Origin: CAZJYI01 sp964550025
GTDB taxonomy: Bacteria; Verrucomicrobiota; Kiritimatiellia; UBA8416; CAYOBW01
Length of the DNA stretch: 64,000 bases
Direction: 5' to 3'
Assembly: GCA_964550025.1 (NCBI GenBank)
Contig: CAZJYI010000037.1
Span: forward strand, 15,298 to 79,297
Position numbers and translations under genes: made by a program. The notes under the pieces are model-generated. The model did no database searches, had not been told where the DNA came from, and worked only from the letters and a program-made list of their open reading frames with translations. Each line of letters starts with the position of its first letter. Position 1 is the first letter of the stretch. Of the stretch, positions 1 to 8,167 are shown one piece after another.

Positions 1-305
1 CCATCTTCCTGATCAGCCTCAAGGCCGGCGGAACAGGGCTCAACCTCACCGGTGCGGATATGGTCATCCACTTCGACCCGTGGTGGAATCCCGCCGTGGA
101 GGACCAGGCCACGGACCGCGCGTACCGCATCGGGCAGAAACGAACTGTCTACAGTGTCAAGATGATCACGCGGGGCACTGTGGAAGAGAAAGTCCTGGAG
201 CTGCAGAGACGCAAGAAGGCCGTAATCAACGCCACCATCGAATCCGACGAAGGCATGGTCCAGAGCCTGACCTGGGATGACGTGCAGGAGTTGCTGAGTC
301 TGTAG
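1..305 (+). CDS. SNF2-family DEAD/DEAH helicase, C-terminal end (5' truncated by window)
   Basis: The reading frame is open from base 3 to the stop at 303-305 and has no start inside the window. The visible 100 residues begin with a SLKAGGTGLNLTGAD stretch (SNF2 motif V), then a DPWWNP block, then DRAYRIGQKR (motif VI with the arginine finger), and a short tail ending in a 'TWDDVQELLSL' helix. This is the C-terminal half of the second RecA lobe of Swi2/Snf2 DNA-translocating ATPases of the RapA/HepA type. The family remodels protein-DNA or RNA polymerase-DNA contacts using ATP. The ATP-binding lobe lies outside the window, so the subfamily cannot be assigned. A heptamer tandem repeat starts three bases after the stop codon. 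Confidence 0.93.
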   Translation, partial: IFLISLKAGGTGLNLTGADMVIHFDPWWNPAVEDQATDRAYRIGQKRTVYSVKMITRGTVEEKVLELQRRKKAVINATIESDEGMVQSLTWDDVQELLSL

Positions 306-307
306 CT

Positions 308-335
308 AGTGGCGAGTGGCGAGTGGCGAGTGGCG
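308..335. repeat. Heptanucleotide tandem repeat (AGTGGCG)x4
   Basis: Four perfect tandem copies of AGTGGCG start directly after the helicase stop codon. A short reverse-orientation relative (CGCCACT units) lies near 3553-3566, and a degenerate version sits inside the coding sequence at 26698-26732. It is a simple-sequence family of unknown role. Confidence 0.85.
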
Positions 336-481
336 GAATGACCTCGGTGGTTGCGGCTACACCGCCTCCGGGGGACACAGAAGCGAAAGGGCGCCGATAG
401 CGGCGGACGAGTGAGAAAACCTCCCCTCGTCGACCGCCATCGTCGCCCGTTATCGGCAACCGGTCCTGTCGTTCCGCCCCG

Positions 482-922
482 TCAGCCCAGGTACGACTTC
501 TTGAAGGCGGCGATCAGTTTGCGCAGTTCCTCGACGTGCTTGAGGTCCGTCGACTGCTTCGCCTTCATCGCCTGCACAAGGATCTGATGCAGCGAGGTGA
601 GCTGCTCGACGTACTTCGGGCTGGACGACTTCACCCGCTGCGCCATGAAGTAGTACGTGACGATTTCCGTCAGTTCTTCCGCGTGCTTCTCCTTGTTGGA
701 GACCCAGCGGGCAATCTGATTCTGGTTGGGCTTCTTCTCCGCCGAGAGCGCCACAATGCTCTTCATCGCCTTCTCGATGGTCGTCGTGTGCTCCTCGAGA
801 AGTGTGATCCGCACCGGGTCGTCGTAGATACCACACGGGACCTGGCAATGCGCCATGGCGGAACCGGCGACCGCCGCCAGAACGGCGACGGCTACAATTG
901 CTGAACGGGAACTGTGACTCAT
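482..922 (-). CDS. sodN: Nickel superoxide dismutase with Sec-type signal peptide
   Basis: The protein has 146 residues. Residues 1-24 form a hydrophobic signal peptide ending in AMA. Signal cleavage there would expose H25-C26-x-x-P29-C30-G31-x-Y33, which is exactly the Ni-hook of Ni-SOD (His1, Cys2, Cys6, Tyr9 of the mature enzyme). The predicted mature length of 122 aa fits the roughly 117-aa family. The rest is a charged four-helix-bundle-like sequence. Ni-SOD converts superoxide to oxygen and peroxide with the Ni bound by the free N-terminus, so correct N-terminal processing is essential. In Streptomyces and cyanobacteria a short propeptide is removed by a SodX-type peptidase. No sodX is visible here, and signal peptidase could do the job, which implies a periplasmic or exported enzyme (inference). 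The start is supported by AGGAGG eight bases upstream. Confidence 0.93.
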   Translation of the reverse strand: MSHSSRSAIVAVAVLAAVAGSAMAHCQVPCGIYDDPVRITLLEEHTTTIEKAMKSIVALSAEKKPNQNQIARWVSNKEKHAEELTEIVTYYFMAQRVKSSSPKYVEQLTSLHQILVQAMKAKQSTDLKHVEELRKLIAAFKKSYLG

Positions 923-948
923 GATAGTGCCTCCTGATTTGAGTGTTA

Positions 949-976
949 ATTGCCACTACAATGGTAGCATTGCCAC
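949..976 (-). promoter_or_regulatory. Direct repeat ATTGCCAC x2 upstream of sodN (possible operator)
   Basis: ATTGCCAC occurs at 949-956 and 969-976, exactly 20 bp apart (about two helical turns), 27 to 54 bp upstream of the sodN start. The intervening bases make an imperfect dyad. It could be a regulator binding site, for example for a metal- or superoxide-responsive factor, but no known consensus is matched. Confidence 0.22.
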
Positions 977-1023
977 GAGAATGCAAGGGGAAATTTTCAC
1001 GCCGACGGCCCGTCGACCGGATC

Positions 1024-2514
1024 CTACCGGATAAAGACCTGGAGCGACGGGCCTGGAGGGGGGCGCCGGGACTGGCGGTTGCGGCGGGTCTGGATCCATT
1101 TCGCGAGCTTCCGGAGCCACCTCCACAGGCGGGTCCCTGCCGCGAGGCTCGCACGGACCATGCCCTTGAAGACTCCTGCAAAGAAGCTCCCCACTCGCTT
1201 TGCCAGCCCGGCGCCGCCGCTTCTGAACCAATCATTGAAGCGATCGAGCCAGGTGCGCGCCTTCTCTGCCAGGTAGGGCTGCGCGCCGCGGATGGTGTTC
1301 TCTTCCTGCCTGACCAGGCCGACCATCCTGGCAAGGCCGGGAATCTGTATCCGTTCGGCGTTGTGCAAGCGATCGGGAACCAGCCGCGTGCAGGCAATGC
1401 CCAGATACGCCTCACCGGCCTTCTTGAGGGCACGCAGCGTGAGATAATCGTCACCGGTGAAGACCACGCGGCTGATGTGGATGTGCTCGCGTGCGTTGAC
1501 GAACTTCAGGTGCTCGTAGATGTGTCCGAACAGCTCACGCGCCGGTTCCGCCGCGGCCTCATCCAGCGCCTCCCAGGACTCCGGACCGTTCGCCGAGTGC
1601 GGCATGACCGGCGCCTGGTCCTCGGGGTTCCAGCGCCCGAGCTGAACGAGGTCCTCCCACTCGTTGACCCAGTCCGCCAGCTCGCCCGGCAGCAACCCGA
1701 GGGCCTCCGCGGCGCCCTCCAGTATGCTGCGGCTGCCAACGTCGACATGGGTCATCCGCACGAACTCGCCGCCGGCAAAGAAACCGCAATAGGTCTTGAA
1801 ACGGTCCACGTCCACAAACAGCATGCTGCCGTCCCGCTCCTCGGCCGAGAGGTTGCCCCGCATGACGGTGCAGGGCGAACGCATGACATCGATGTCGACA
1901 TCCAGGTCGGCAAGCGTGCCCTCGATGGTCTCAACGATGTTCCTGTCGGCCAACACCATGTGCCCTTCCATGCCGAGACTCGTGCAGAGCTCCCCAACCG
2001 GATCGGGTGTCTTGCGGCCGTTCTCGACAATGAAGTAGCGCGGGATACACTCCGTAGCCACAAAGCCCCGTTCACCGTGATCGGCAACGGTCTTGTCAAT
2101 GAGGTCCTGTACCTCCCGCGCGGTCACCACCGTGGCCGTGCCGTCGGAGTCCCCGTCGCCGCCGAGGAGGATGCGGTCCTTGACGGCCTTCGTCCTGCAC
2201 CCCCACCCCGGCAGGCAGACGAACATCTTACTGAAAGACGGATTGTCCGAGTCGACGAGATGCCCCCAACAGCGGCGCAGGCCCTTGCGGATTGCATTGA
2301 TCGACGGCGTCGCGCCCGGAATGGTCTCCAGGAATTCGTAGTGCCAGCAGAACGGATAGACCGCTCCCAGCACGTCAACGTGCACCTTCACGGCGGCGAT
2401 CCAGTTGTCGCCGATGACGATCGCCGCGAACGTGCGCTGGAGGCTCAGTTCCCCCACAAAGGCGGCCCCCTTTGCGCCGCCCTTCAGTATTGCGGAGACT
2501 CCCCGCAGTGTCAT
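1024..2514 (-). CDS. Divergent FtsA-like actin-fold protein with degenerate nucleotide site and basic C-terminal tail
   Basis: The 496-aa protein has FtsA architecture. An N-terminal phosphate-1-like strand (AAIVIGDNWIAAVKV) is followed by a segment matching the FtsA 1C/SHS2 domain ('PRYFIVENGR...DPVGELC...MEGHMVLADRNIVETIE'), a second phosphate-like strand (MLFVDVDRFKTYCGFF, residues about 230-245), and a C-terminal 'ISRVVFTGDDYLTLRALKKAG' block like the adenosine-motif region. The usual DIGGGT phosphate-2 motif is replaced by DVDRFKTY, so ATP binding may be lost. The last 60 residues are rich in Trp, Arg and Lys and amphipathic, which suggests membrane attachment as with the FtsA C-terminal helix. 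No other division genes are nearby. The start overlaps the upstream stop (ATGA at 2511-2514), so it is translationally coupled to the XRE/zinc-ribbon gene. A role in division or envelope scaffolding is inference. Confidence 0.72.
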   Translation of the reverse strand: MTLRGVSAILKGGAKGAAFVGELSLQRTFAAIVIGDNWIAAVKVHVDVLGAVYPFCWHYEFLETIPGATPSINAIRKGLRRCWGHLVDSDNPSFSKMFVCLPGWGCRTKAVKDRILLGGDGDSDGTATVVTAREVQDLIDKTVADHGERGFVATECIPRYFIVENGRKTPDPVGELCTSLGMEGHMVLADRNIVETIEGTLADLDVDIDVMRSPCTVMRGNLSAEERDGSMLFVDVDRFKTYCGFFAGGEFVRMTHVDVGSRSILEGAAEALGLLPGELADWVNEWEDLVQLGRWNPEDQAPVMPHSANGPESWEALDEAAAEPARELFGHIYEHLKFVNAREHIHISRVVFTGDDYLTLRALKKAGEAYLGIACTRLVPDRLHNAERIQIPGLARMVGLVRQEENTIRGAQPYLAEKARTWLDRFNDWFRSGGAGLAKRVGSFFAGVFKGMVRASLAAGTRLWRWLRKLAKWIQTRRNRQSRRPPPGPSLQVFIR

Positions 2515-3125
2515 CGCAACGCCCTCTCCTTTTGCTCCGCACCGCGTGCCGTGCCGGTCATCCCGAGGCCAAGAAGCTCACGGGCGTCCTCGCGTCGGGC
2601 ACGCAGCCAGGATTCCACATCGTTGGGCAGATCATGCGCCAGCGGAACGTATGCCGTTCCGCATTTTCGGCAAAAAGCTCCTTGCATCAGCGGCAATTCG
2701 CAGTCAGAATTAGGACAACGGTCAGCGAGTACCTCATTGCAGGAATCGCAGTGGGTTTTTTCTTGCGAGGTACTCGTGACCATTGCCGGCATAAAGCAAA
2801 CTTCTTCACCAACCCTGTACGGACGGTTGCGGATACAGAGGTCGTTCGAGCAGTATTTCAGCACGAGCTCGCCGGCCTGGTGCCGCTTTTGTTGCCCGCC
2901 GTCTTCATACTTGGAAAGATCGATCCCAAGCACCTCGGCCATCCGCGCGACCGTCTCGCCTTTCAGTACCTGGCTTTTTCCAGCCTCGTACTGACAGACC
3001 GCCGATTGCTTGACTCCCACGCGCTTGGCGAGTTCTGCCTGCGTCAGCGAGGCTTTCTGCCTTGCGTCGCGGACCGCTTGGTGCTTGAATATTATATGCG
3101 AACCGTCTGTCATCTCATAGTCCAT
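2511..3125 (-). CDS. XRE-family HTH protein with zinc-ribbon modules
   Basis: An XRE/Cro helix-turn-helix occupies roughly residues 12-70 (QKASLTQAELAKRVGVKQSA...YEAGKS). It is followed by a Cys-rich region with HCDSCNE, RCPNSDC and FCRKCG, which look like two CxxC-type zinc ribbons. It is probably a DNA-binding protein with structural zinc sites. Its stop overlaps the start of the FtsA-like gene by ATGA, so the two form a unit. I chose the ATG at 3125 (MDYEM...). An ATG at 3113 is equally possible, because neither has a strong Shine-Dalgarno. The longer frame back to 3194 would add a poorly coding, AT-rich leader. The function is not known; regulation of the downstream FtsA-like gene or autoregulation is inference. 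Confidence 0.75.
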   Translation of the reverse strand: MDYEMTDGSHIIFKHQAVRDARQKASLTQAELAKRVGVKQSAVCQYEAGKSQVLKGETVARMAEVLGIDLSKYEDGGQQKRHQAGELVLKYCSNDLCIRNRPYRVGEEVCFMPAMVTSTSQEKTHCDSCNEVLADRCPNSDCELPLMQGAFCRKCGTAYVPLAHDLPNDVESWLRARREDARELLGLGMTGTARGAEQKERALR

Positions 3126-3652
3126 TCCACAAATCGCGATTATCGTATTACATGATATTATATCATGCAAGCGAAAACTCGCGCAAAATGACAAAGTTTT
3201 TAGATGAACTATCGTTCTGTATAGAGTCGCTCTTCACCGCATATCGCCCCACCACCGTCTTTCTATCGCCCGCAAGTGGGGCTGGACCGCGGCGCTCTCC
3301 CCCCCACCATTGTCTTTGTCTTCGTCTTTACCCTCATCTTCCCCCTGTGCGGATTAGGGCAAAGACTACGGTAAAGACGAAGGGCGGGAATGCACTGCGA
3401 TCCCGCCAGTGCCGCCATTTCCGGCCCTTTCGACTTGTGGGTATTGACAAGCCCCCGCCTTCACAAGTGACAGACACCGCAACAAACGCAGGCATTCCAG
3501 GACCAAAGACCACCGACTCGCGTACCGGAGCGCTGTTCCGGCCCCAGCCTTGTCTCTCGCCACTCGCCCCCTCAAACCTCGCCATTGCAATTCGCCCTGC
3601 CATCAATACAATAGGCTTTCCCGTTGCAAAACGCGGATAGGGGGGAGGACGG
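3126..3652. other. Intergenic region with dispersed repeat, no supported gene
   Basis: This 527-bp stretch separates the XRE gene (minus) from the SGNH-PhoD gene (plus). Its AT-rich left end (about 3126-3240) could hold promoter elements for the XRE gene. A GTCTTT/AAAGAC-rich repeat lies at 3311-3385, and a CGCCACT repeat fragment near 3553-3566. Open frames here show no family resemblance. Confidence 0.6.
3311..3385. repeat. GTCTTTACCC...GGGCAAAGACTACGG dispersed repeat, copy 1
   Basis: The block contains GTCTTT-rich direct units followed by the inverted GATTAGGGCAAAGACTACGG segment. A second copy with the same GATTAGGGCAAAGA core occurs at 20593-20682, with the two arms in swapped order. 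The arms can base-pair. It is an intergenic repeat family. Confidence 0.6.
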
Positions 3653-5953
3653 ATGCACAACCTTTCTGCAATGAGGGCGGTCACCGCGATTCTGTTGACG
3701 CTTCACCTGGGCGCGGGCGTGCTGTCGGCCGCAGTCCGTGTCGCCTGCATCGGCGACAGCATCACCGCGGGCCCGCAGGCGCCGGGCGCCCGTCACGAAG
3801 CGTACCCTGCCCAACTGCAGTCGCTCCTTGGCGAAAGATGGGAGGTCCGCAACTTCGGCACGGTCGGCGCAACCGTTCTCAGAACCGGCTCACCCACCAT
3901 CTGGGAGCACCTCGGGCCGGTCAAGGGCTTCGCTCCCGACTTCGTCGTTATCATCCTTGGAACCGAGGACTCTTCCGGCCCCCCACGCAACAACTGGTCG
4001 GGCATCGAGGCGTTCGAAGAGGACTACCGCGACTTGATTCGCGAGTTCAAGGGACTTCCCGAGAAGCCGCAGATACTCATCTGTGCGCCGACCGCGATGG
4101 TGCTGGAGACTCCGGGACTCTCCGATGCCAGGAAGGCCGAGCTCTTGGCCCGCAAGCAGCGCGTCCAGGGAATCCGCCGCAAAGTCCGGCGAGTCGCCGC
4201 CGCGCTACGCGCACACTACGCGGACTTGAACACCCTCCTCCAGGGACGCCCGGAGTTCATGCGCACAGAGGACGGTGTGCACCCCAATGCCGACGGCTAC
4301 GCCCGTATCGCCGAATACATGGCGTCCGTGCTGCGACGCCTCGCAGCGGGTCGGCAACCCCCTGCCCGGCCGGAGGAGCCGTACAAGACAGCCACGAGGG
4401 ACCTCGTCACGATGATGCGGCACGGCCGGCTCGAGAAGGCCGACCAGGTGATTGCCAACATGCTCACGAAGCAGCCGGGCGACCCGGAGCTGCATTTCCA
4501 TCGCGCCGTCGTGCGCTCACTGCTGCGGAAACCGGATGATTCGCTCGACGCACTCCGCAAGTCCCTGGAGTCGGGACTGCCGTTTGAGAGATACCTGGCC
4601 GGGCCGCGACCACTCCTGCGCGAGCTGTACGGGCAGCTCGGGTTCTGGAGCGTTGCCAAGTCGTACAACCTGCGGCTCGTCCACGGGCCGATGCTGGGCA
4701 ACGTGACGCACAGCTCGGCCACGTTCTGGTTCCGCACCTCGGTGGAAGACCGCGTTGCCGTCAGTGTGCGGGCCGCGGACGCCGTCCGTCCGGTCGCCCT
4801 GGGCATGACGCACACGAGCGAGGACGGCGACTTCACGGGGGTAGTGACGGTTCACGGTCTGCGGCCGGACACGCCGTACCGGTACCAGGTTCTGGTCTCA
4901 GACCGCCGCGTGTTCGACGGAGAGCTCCCGGGGTTCCGAACGGCGCCTCTCCCCGCGTCCAGGGGGCGCTTCAGCGTTGCTTTCGGCGGGGGCGCCGGGT
5001 ACACCCCGTGGAAAGAGCGCATGTGGGATACCGTCCGGGCGCAGGCTCCGCGTGCGCTCCTGCTCCTGGGGAACAACGTGTATGTCGACGCTCCCACCGT
5101 ACGGGAAACCCAGCGCTATTGTTACTACCGGCGACAGTCCCGTCCCGAGTTCAAGCGACTGACCGCCGAAACGCCGATCTACGCTATCTGGGACGATCAC
5201 GATTTCGGAGACAACGACTGCACCAGCACGCTGGATCCCAACGTTCCCGAGTGGAAGCCGGCCGTCCTGGACGTATTCAGGGAGAATTGGGTCAACCCGT
5301 ACTACGGTGCCGGACGGCAGGTACCCGGTGTGTGGTTCGATTTCACCATCGGCGACGTCGACTTCTTCATGCTCGACTGCCGCTATCATCGCGAAGACCC
5401 CGACCGGGTAGAGCGCCCTACGATGCTTGGCCCCACGCAGAAGGCCTGGCTGAAGCAGAAGCTGAGCCGCTCGCGGGCGACCTTCAAGGTCGTTTGCAGC
5501 TCGGTTCCCTGGGCGCAAGGCACCAAGCCCGGCAGCAAGGACACCTGGGACGGCTTCCCGCAGGAGCGCGAGGAGATACTCTCGTTCTTGCGCGCCGCCC
5601 GCATCGACGGCGTCCTCCTGCTGTCGGGCGATCGCCACCGTTCCGAGATTCGGCGGATCGAACGGCCCGGCGCGTACCCCCTGTACGATTTCACAAGCTC
5701 CCGGCTCACCAACGTCCACGTGCACAATATCGTGCCGGGGGCCTTGTTCGCCTACAACGAAAAGTGCTCCTTCGGCATGCTCTCCTTCGACACGGCGAAG
5801 CCCGACCCCGAGGTCACTCTCCGGGTCATCACGATCGACGGCGAACAGGTGCACAGCATGACGCTGAAGCATAGCCAGCTCTCGCTTGCGGCCAAGCCAT
5901 CGCCACCGAAGGTATTTCCCCCGCGCAGAACGCCCTCGGGCGCGGGTCGGTGA
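3653..5953 (+). CDS. Secreted SGNH/GDSL hydrolase fused to PhoD-like phosphatase domain
   Basis: The 766-aa protein has a signal peptide (about 1-27), then an SGNH hydrolase domain with block I GDSI (Ser36), block II 'FGTVGAT' and block V 'DGVHPNADGY' (catalytic Asp/His). A helical, TPR-like spacer follows at about 235-335. The C-terminal part, from about residue 340, is a PhoD-like module with an Ig-like N-terminal segment ('HSSATFWFRTS'), IWDDHDFGDN and LSGDRHRSEI metal motifs. Two key residues deviate: block III reads GTED instead of GTND (Glu105 at the oxyanion-hole Asn), and the metal motif reads GNNVYVD instead of GDNVYID (Asn474 for Asp). Activity of either domain is therefore uncertain. 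It probably acts on esterified or phosphorylated extracellular glycans (inference). The start has a strong GGGGGGAGGA site. Confidence 0.85.
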   Translation: MHNLSAMRAVTAILLTLHLGAGVLSAAVRVACIGDSITAGPQAPGARHEAYPAQLQSLLGERWEVRNFGTVGATVLRTGSPTIWEHLGPVKGFAPDFVVIILGTEDSSGPPRNNWSGIEAFEEDYRDLIREFKGLPEKPQILICAPTAMVLETPGLSDARKAELLARKQRVQGIRRKVRRVAAALRAHYADLNTLLQGRPEFMRTEDGVHPNADGYARIAEYMASVLRRLAAGRQPPARPEEPYKTATRDLVTMMRHGRLEKADQVIANMLTKQPGDPELHFHRAVVRSLLRKPDDSLDALRKSLESGLPFERYLAGPRPLLRELYGQLGFWSVAKSYNLRLVHGPMLGNVTHSSATFWFRTSVEDRVAVSVRAADAVRPVALGMTHTSEDGDFTGVVTVHGLRPDTPYRYQVLVSDRRVFDGELPGFRTAPLPASRGRFSVAFGGGAGYTPWKERMWDTVRAQAPRALLLLGNNVYVDAPTVRETQRYCYYRRQSRPEFKRLTAETPIYAIWDDHDFGDNDCTSTLDPNVPEWKPAVLDVFRENWVNPYYGAGRQVPGVWFDFTIGDVDFFMLDCRYHREDPDRVERPTMLGPTQKAWLKQKLSRSRATFKVVCSSVPWAQGTKPGSKDTWDGFPQEREEILSFLRAARIDGVLLLSGDRHRSEIRRIERPGAYPLYDFTSSRLTNVHVHNIVPGALFAYNEKCSFGMLSFDTAKPDPEVTLRVITIDGEQVHSMTLKHSQLSLAAKPSPPKVFPPRRTPSGAGR

Positions 5954-6092
5954 GAGGGGCGAGTGGGATCAGGATTGGGGAGGGGAACGGCAGTTCTCAC
6001 CGATCGTAATCGCACTCTCTGGCTCCCCGATCGCCGCGGAGCGGTTCTTGGGGCGATTGGTGAGGGGGAGGAGTGGGATTACGATCGGTGAA
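5949..6092. repeat. MITE-like element, copy A (97 bp, 22-bp terminal inverted repeats) with extra half unit
   Basis: The core runs 5996-6092. The left arm (5996-6017) and right arm (6071-6092, GAGTGGGATTACGATCGGTG plus two bases) are inverted repeats matching at 20 of 22 positions. A degenerate extra half unit precedes it (5949-5990). Relatives occur at 20725-20822, 20923-21032 and 35423-35519. It encodes nothing recognisable. Confidence 0.8.
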
Positions 6093-6130
6093 CGGGATAC
6101 AGGACCTCTCTCCTTTCAGGATGAACCGGC

Positions 6131-6553
6131 ATGCGATGGGTATTGAAGAGACGCGACCGTCTTGACGTCGACTACGAGCTTTTGCTGGGCGTGGTTCTCG
6201 TCCCCTTGTGCGCCGCCCTTGGTGCCGGGGTGGCTCTTCTTCCCGCGCGTTGGACGCCGGCCTGTCTGTTGCGCGTGGTGTCGGGGTACCCCTGCCCCAC
6301 CTGCGGCACGTTGCGCTGCATCCGCCAAGCGCTGGCGGGGCGGCTTTGGACCGCCTTTCTCACGCAGCCCCTCGTGGCCACGGCGCTGGTCTTCGCACTG
6401 GTCTATTCGTTGTACTCCTGGGTTGTTGTCGTCGGCCGCCTGCCGCGGGTACGGCTGCAACGCGTGCCACGCGGATTCGGCTGGTGGGTCGGAACGGCCG
6501 TGCTGGGGGCGCTAGCCGCCAACTGGGTGTACCTGATCATCAGCGGGCGATAG
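6131..6553 (+). CDS. DUF2752 membrane protein
   Basis: The 140-aa protein has about three hydrophobic segments (residues roughly 18-40, 80-100 and 115-137) and the DUF2752 hallmark YPCPTCGTLRCI near residues 53-64, a CPxCGxxR motif between the first two helices. DUF2752 proteins are small inner-membrane proteins of unknown function common in Bacteroidetes and the PVC group. The start is preceded by CAGGATGAACCGGC, an AGGA site 8-9 bases away. It lies just after repeat copy A and is not clearly in an operon with the upstream esterase gene. Confidence 0.82.
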   Translation: MRWVLKRRDRLDVDYELLLGVVLVPLCAALGAGVALLPARWTPACLLRVVSGYPCPTCGTLRCIRQALAGRLWTAFLTQPLVATALVFALVYSLYSWVVVVGRLPRVRLQRVPRGFGWWVGTAVLGALAANWVYLIISGR

Positions 6554-6584
6554 GGTAGTCACCATATCCGCTCGGGAAACGGGA

Positions 6585-6730
6585 TCGGGCAAGCGGGTCG
6601 GGTAAGGGTGAGCGTGTAAGGGTAGGCGTGTAAGGGTGGCGGCGAAGTGTGACCTCCGGTCGGTCCATACACTTACTCGACACCCTTCCTCGGATACGCT
6701 TACCCGAACTGCTTACTCGAACCTCTCTGC
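6585..6730. repeat. TAAGGGT-type repeat cluster, copy 1
   Basis: It holds several near-tandem GTAAGGGTRRGCGT units on the plus strand, followed by inverted TTACTCGAC/CTTACCCGA units, between the DUF2752 and DUF3999 genes. A related cluster lies at 35205-35395. Confidence 0.6.
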
Positions 6731-6772
6731 GAAACGGACAGACGGAGACGTGCGCTCGACAGGCTGCTCAGC

Positions 6773-8167
6773 TCACTCCTCCGGCAACAGCTTGCCGGAT
6801 GTCCGCGCGATGAGCCAGCCAAGAACGGCAACCGTTGCGAGGATAACGGCAATCAGAAAGACCTTGGTGTTGATCGGCTCGCGACGCGTCTCACCGCTGA
6901 AGAACTCGTTGTCGCCACGCCCTCCGAGCTCATACACGTCCGTGTCGGCGAAAGGCACCTGGCCGAGCACGCCCGCGATGTCGTACGTTGGCCGCGTCAA
7001 TTCTCCGCCCCCGAAGTAGACAGCGGGCGGATCGCCTTCCGGAACAAAGAAGACCCCTTCGCGAATCTCGCCCCTGGCCGTGATGGCATCGATTGAAATG
7101 GGTGGGCTGTTGTCGTTGCGCACGCGCAGCCGATAGCGCCGAAACCGGCGTACCCCTCCCAACGCGATCCGCCGATCGTCGCGCCGGAAAGCCCCCACCG
7201 AGATCTTCGAAATCGAAGCGGAAGCCACGCGTTTCCAGTCATCCTCATCCACCGTGTCGCTCGCCTCCACGATCACCGGGCGTTTGAAATTCACGGATTC
7301 CGTCTCGACGGTCAGGTCCGCGATCGGGGTGCGCGCGGTTTCGAAGATCGCCACGGTCTCGCGCGTCTCCTCGTCTGCTTCAACAACCAGGTTGCTGACC
7401 GTGTACGCGCGTCGCGCGGGCCCGGCCGTTCGTTTCTCCTCGATGTCGGCAATCAGTCCGATGCTCTCGATGCGGAAATCCACGCGTCTGAAGCTCAGGT
7501 GTTCCTGCTCGCTCAGCACCTTCCCCCCGCGGTTGTCGCGCACGATACGCACGAGCGGCGACTGCTCCGACGCCTCGATTGCGTTCACCTCGACACGATA
7601 CCGCACGCACCGGTTCGCTTTCAGGGCCACGCGCGTATTCCAGAGGTCGATGTAGCGCGAGTAGTCGAAGATTGGCTGCTTCTCGGCGAGCAATTCCCAA
7701 TCGGCGTTGCCCGTGTCACCGTAGACGGTCACCTGTTTCTCGAAGTTGCGCAGCTGAGTGACGAAGGACAATGACTGAACCGGCGGATCCGCCTTTTCCC
7801 GGGAGATGTGAATCTCCACGCTGCCATCGGGACGCTTCTCGAACTTCTCGATTTTGCTCCAGATCTTTCTGTCCTTCACCGCGGTCGTGCGCTTCATCTT
7901 GCGGCGAACGATGAACGGCACTTCAGCACCGTCCGCAGCGTAGAGGCGAAGGCCCGACTGAATATCCGAGACTTCCCGGTAGACCTCTTCGTCGATCTCG
8001 AACGAGCCTACCTTGTGCCCGGTTTCGGCCGGCGGCCGCAGGGCCTTGCGGTATCGAAAACCCTCGCGCAGAACCTCCGCATCGGTGTCGCTCGACGCCA
8101 CCGACGCGATACAACACAACACCGCCGCCAGTAGTGACAGCCGGCGAAAACGTATTCTCTTCTTCAT
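6773..8167 (-). CDS. DUF3999 family exported/anchored protein
   Basis: The 464-aa protein has an N-terminal signal peptide (about 1-26), a long beta-rich extracytoplasmic region, and a single transmembrane helix near the C-terminus (about 433-455, FLIAVILATVAVLGWLIA) with a short cytoplasmic tail. This layout and the FRYRKALRPP start match DUF3999, which is typically encoded beside the DUF2339 polytopic protein, as here. The start codon overlaps the stop of the DUF2339 gene (ATGA at 8164-8167), so the two are translationally coupled. The pair is thought to be an envelope-stress or cell-surface module, but its biochemical role is unknown. Confidence 0.8.
   Translation of the reverse strand: MKKRIRFRRLSLLAAVLCCIASVASSDTDAEVLREGFRYRKALRPPAETGHKVGSFEIDEEVYREVSDIQSGLRLYAADGAEVPFIVRRKMKRTTAVKDRKIWSKIEKFEKRPDGSVEIHISREKADPPVQSLSFVTQLRNFEKQVTVYGDTGNADWELLAEKQPIFDYSRYIDLWNTRVALKANRCVRYRVEVNAIEASEQSPLVRIVRDNRGGKVLSEQEHLSFRRVDFRIESIGLIADIEEKRTAGPARRAYTVSNLVVEADEETRETVAIFETARTPIADLTVETESVNFKRPVIVEASDTVDEDDWKRVASASISKISVGAFRRDDRRIALGGVRRFRRYRLRVRNDNSPPISIDAITARGEIREGVFFVPEGDPPAVYFGGGELTRPTYDIAGVLGQVPFADTDVYELGGRGDNEFFSGETRREPINTKVFLIAVILATVAVLGWLIARTSGKLLPEE

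Noticed and set aside
943..2994. Plus-strand open frame of 683 codons opposite the FtsA-like and XRE genes
   Set aside because: High-GC antisense shadow: low-complexity Arg/Ala-rich composition, no domain, no RBS, and it covers two well-supported minus-strand genes.
3334..3684. 116-codon minus-strand ORF upstream of the SGNH-PhoD gene
   Set aside because: It overlaps repeats and the start of a well-supported gene, and shows no domain or RBS.
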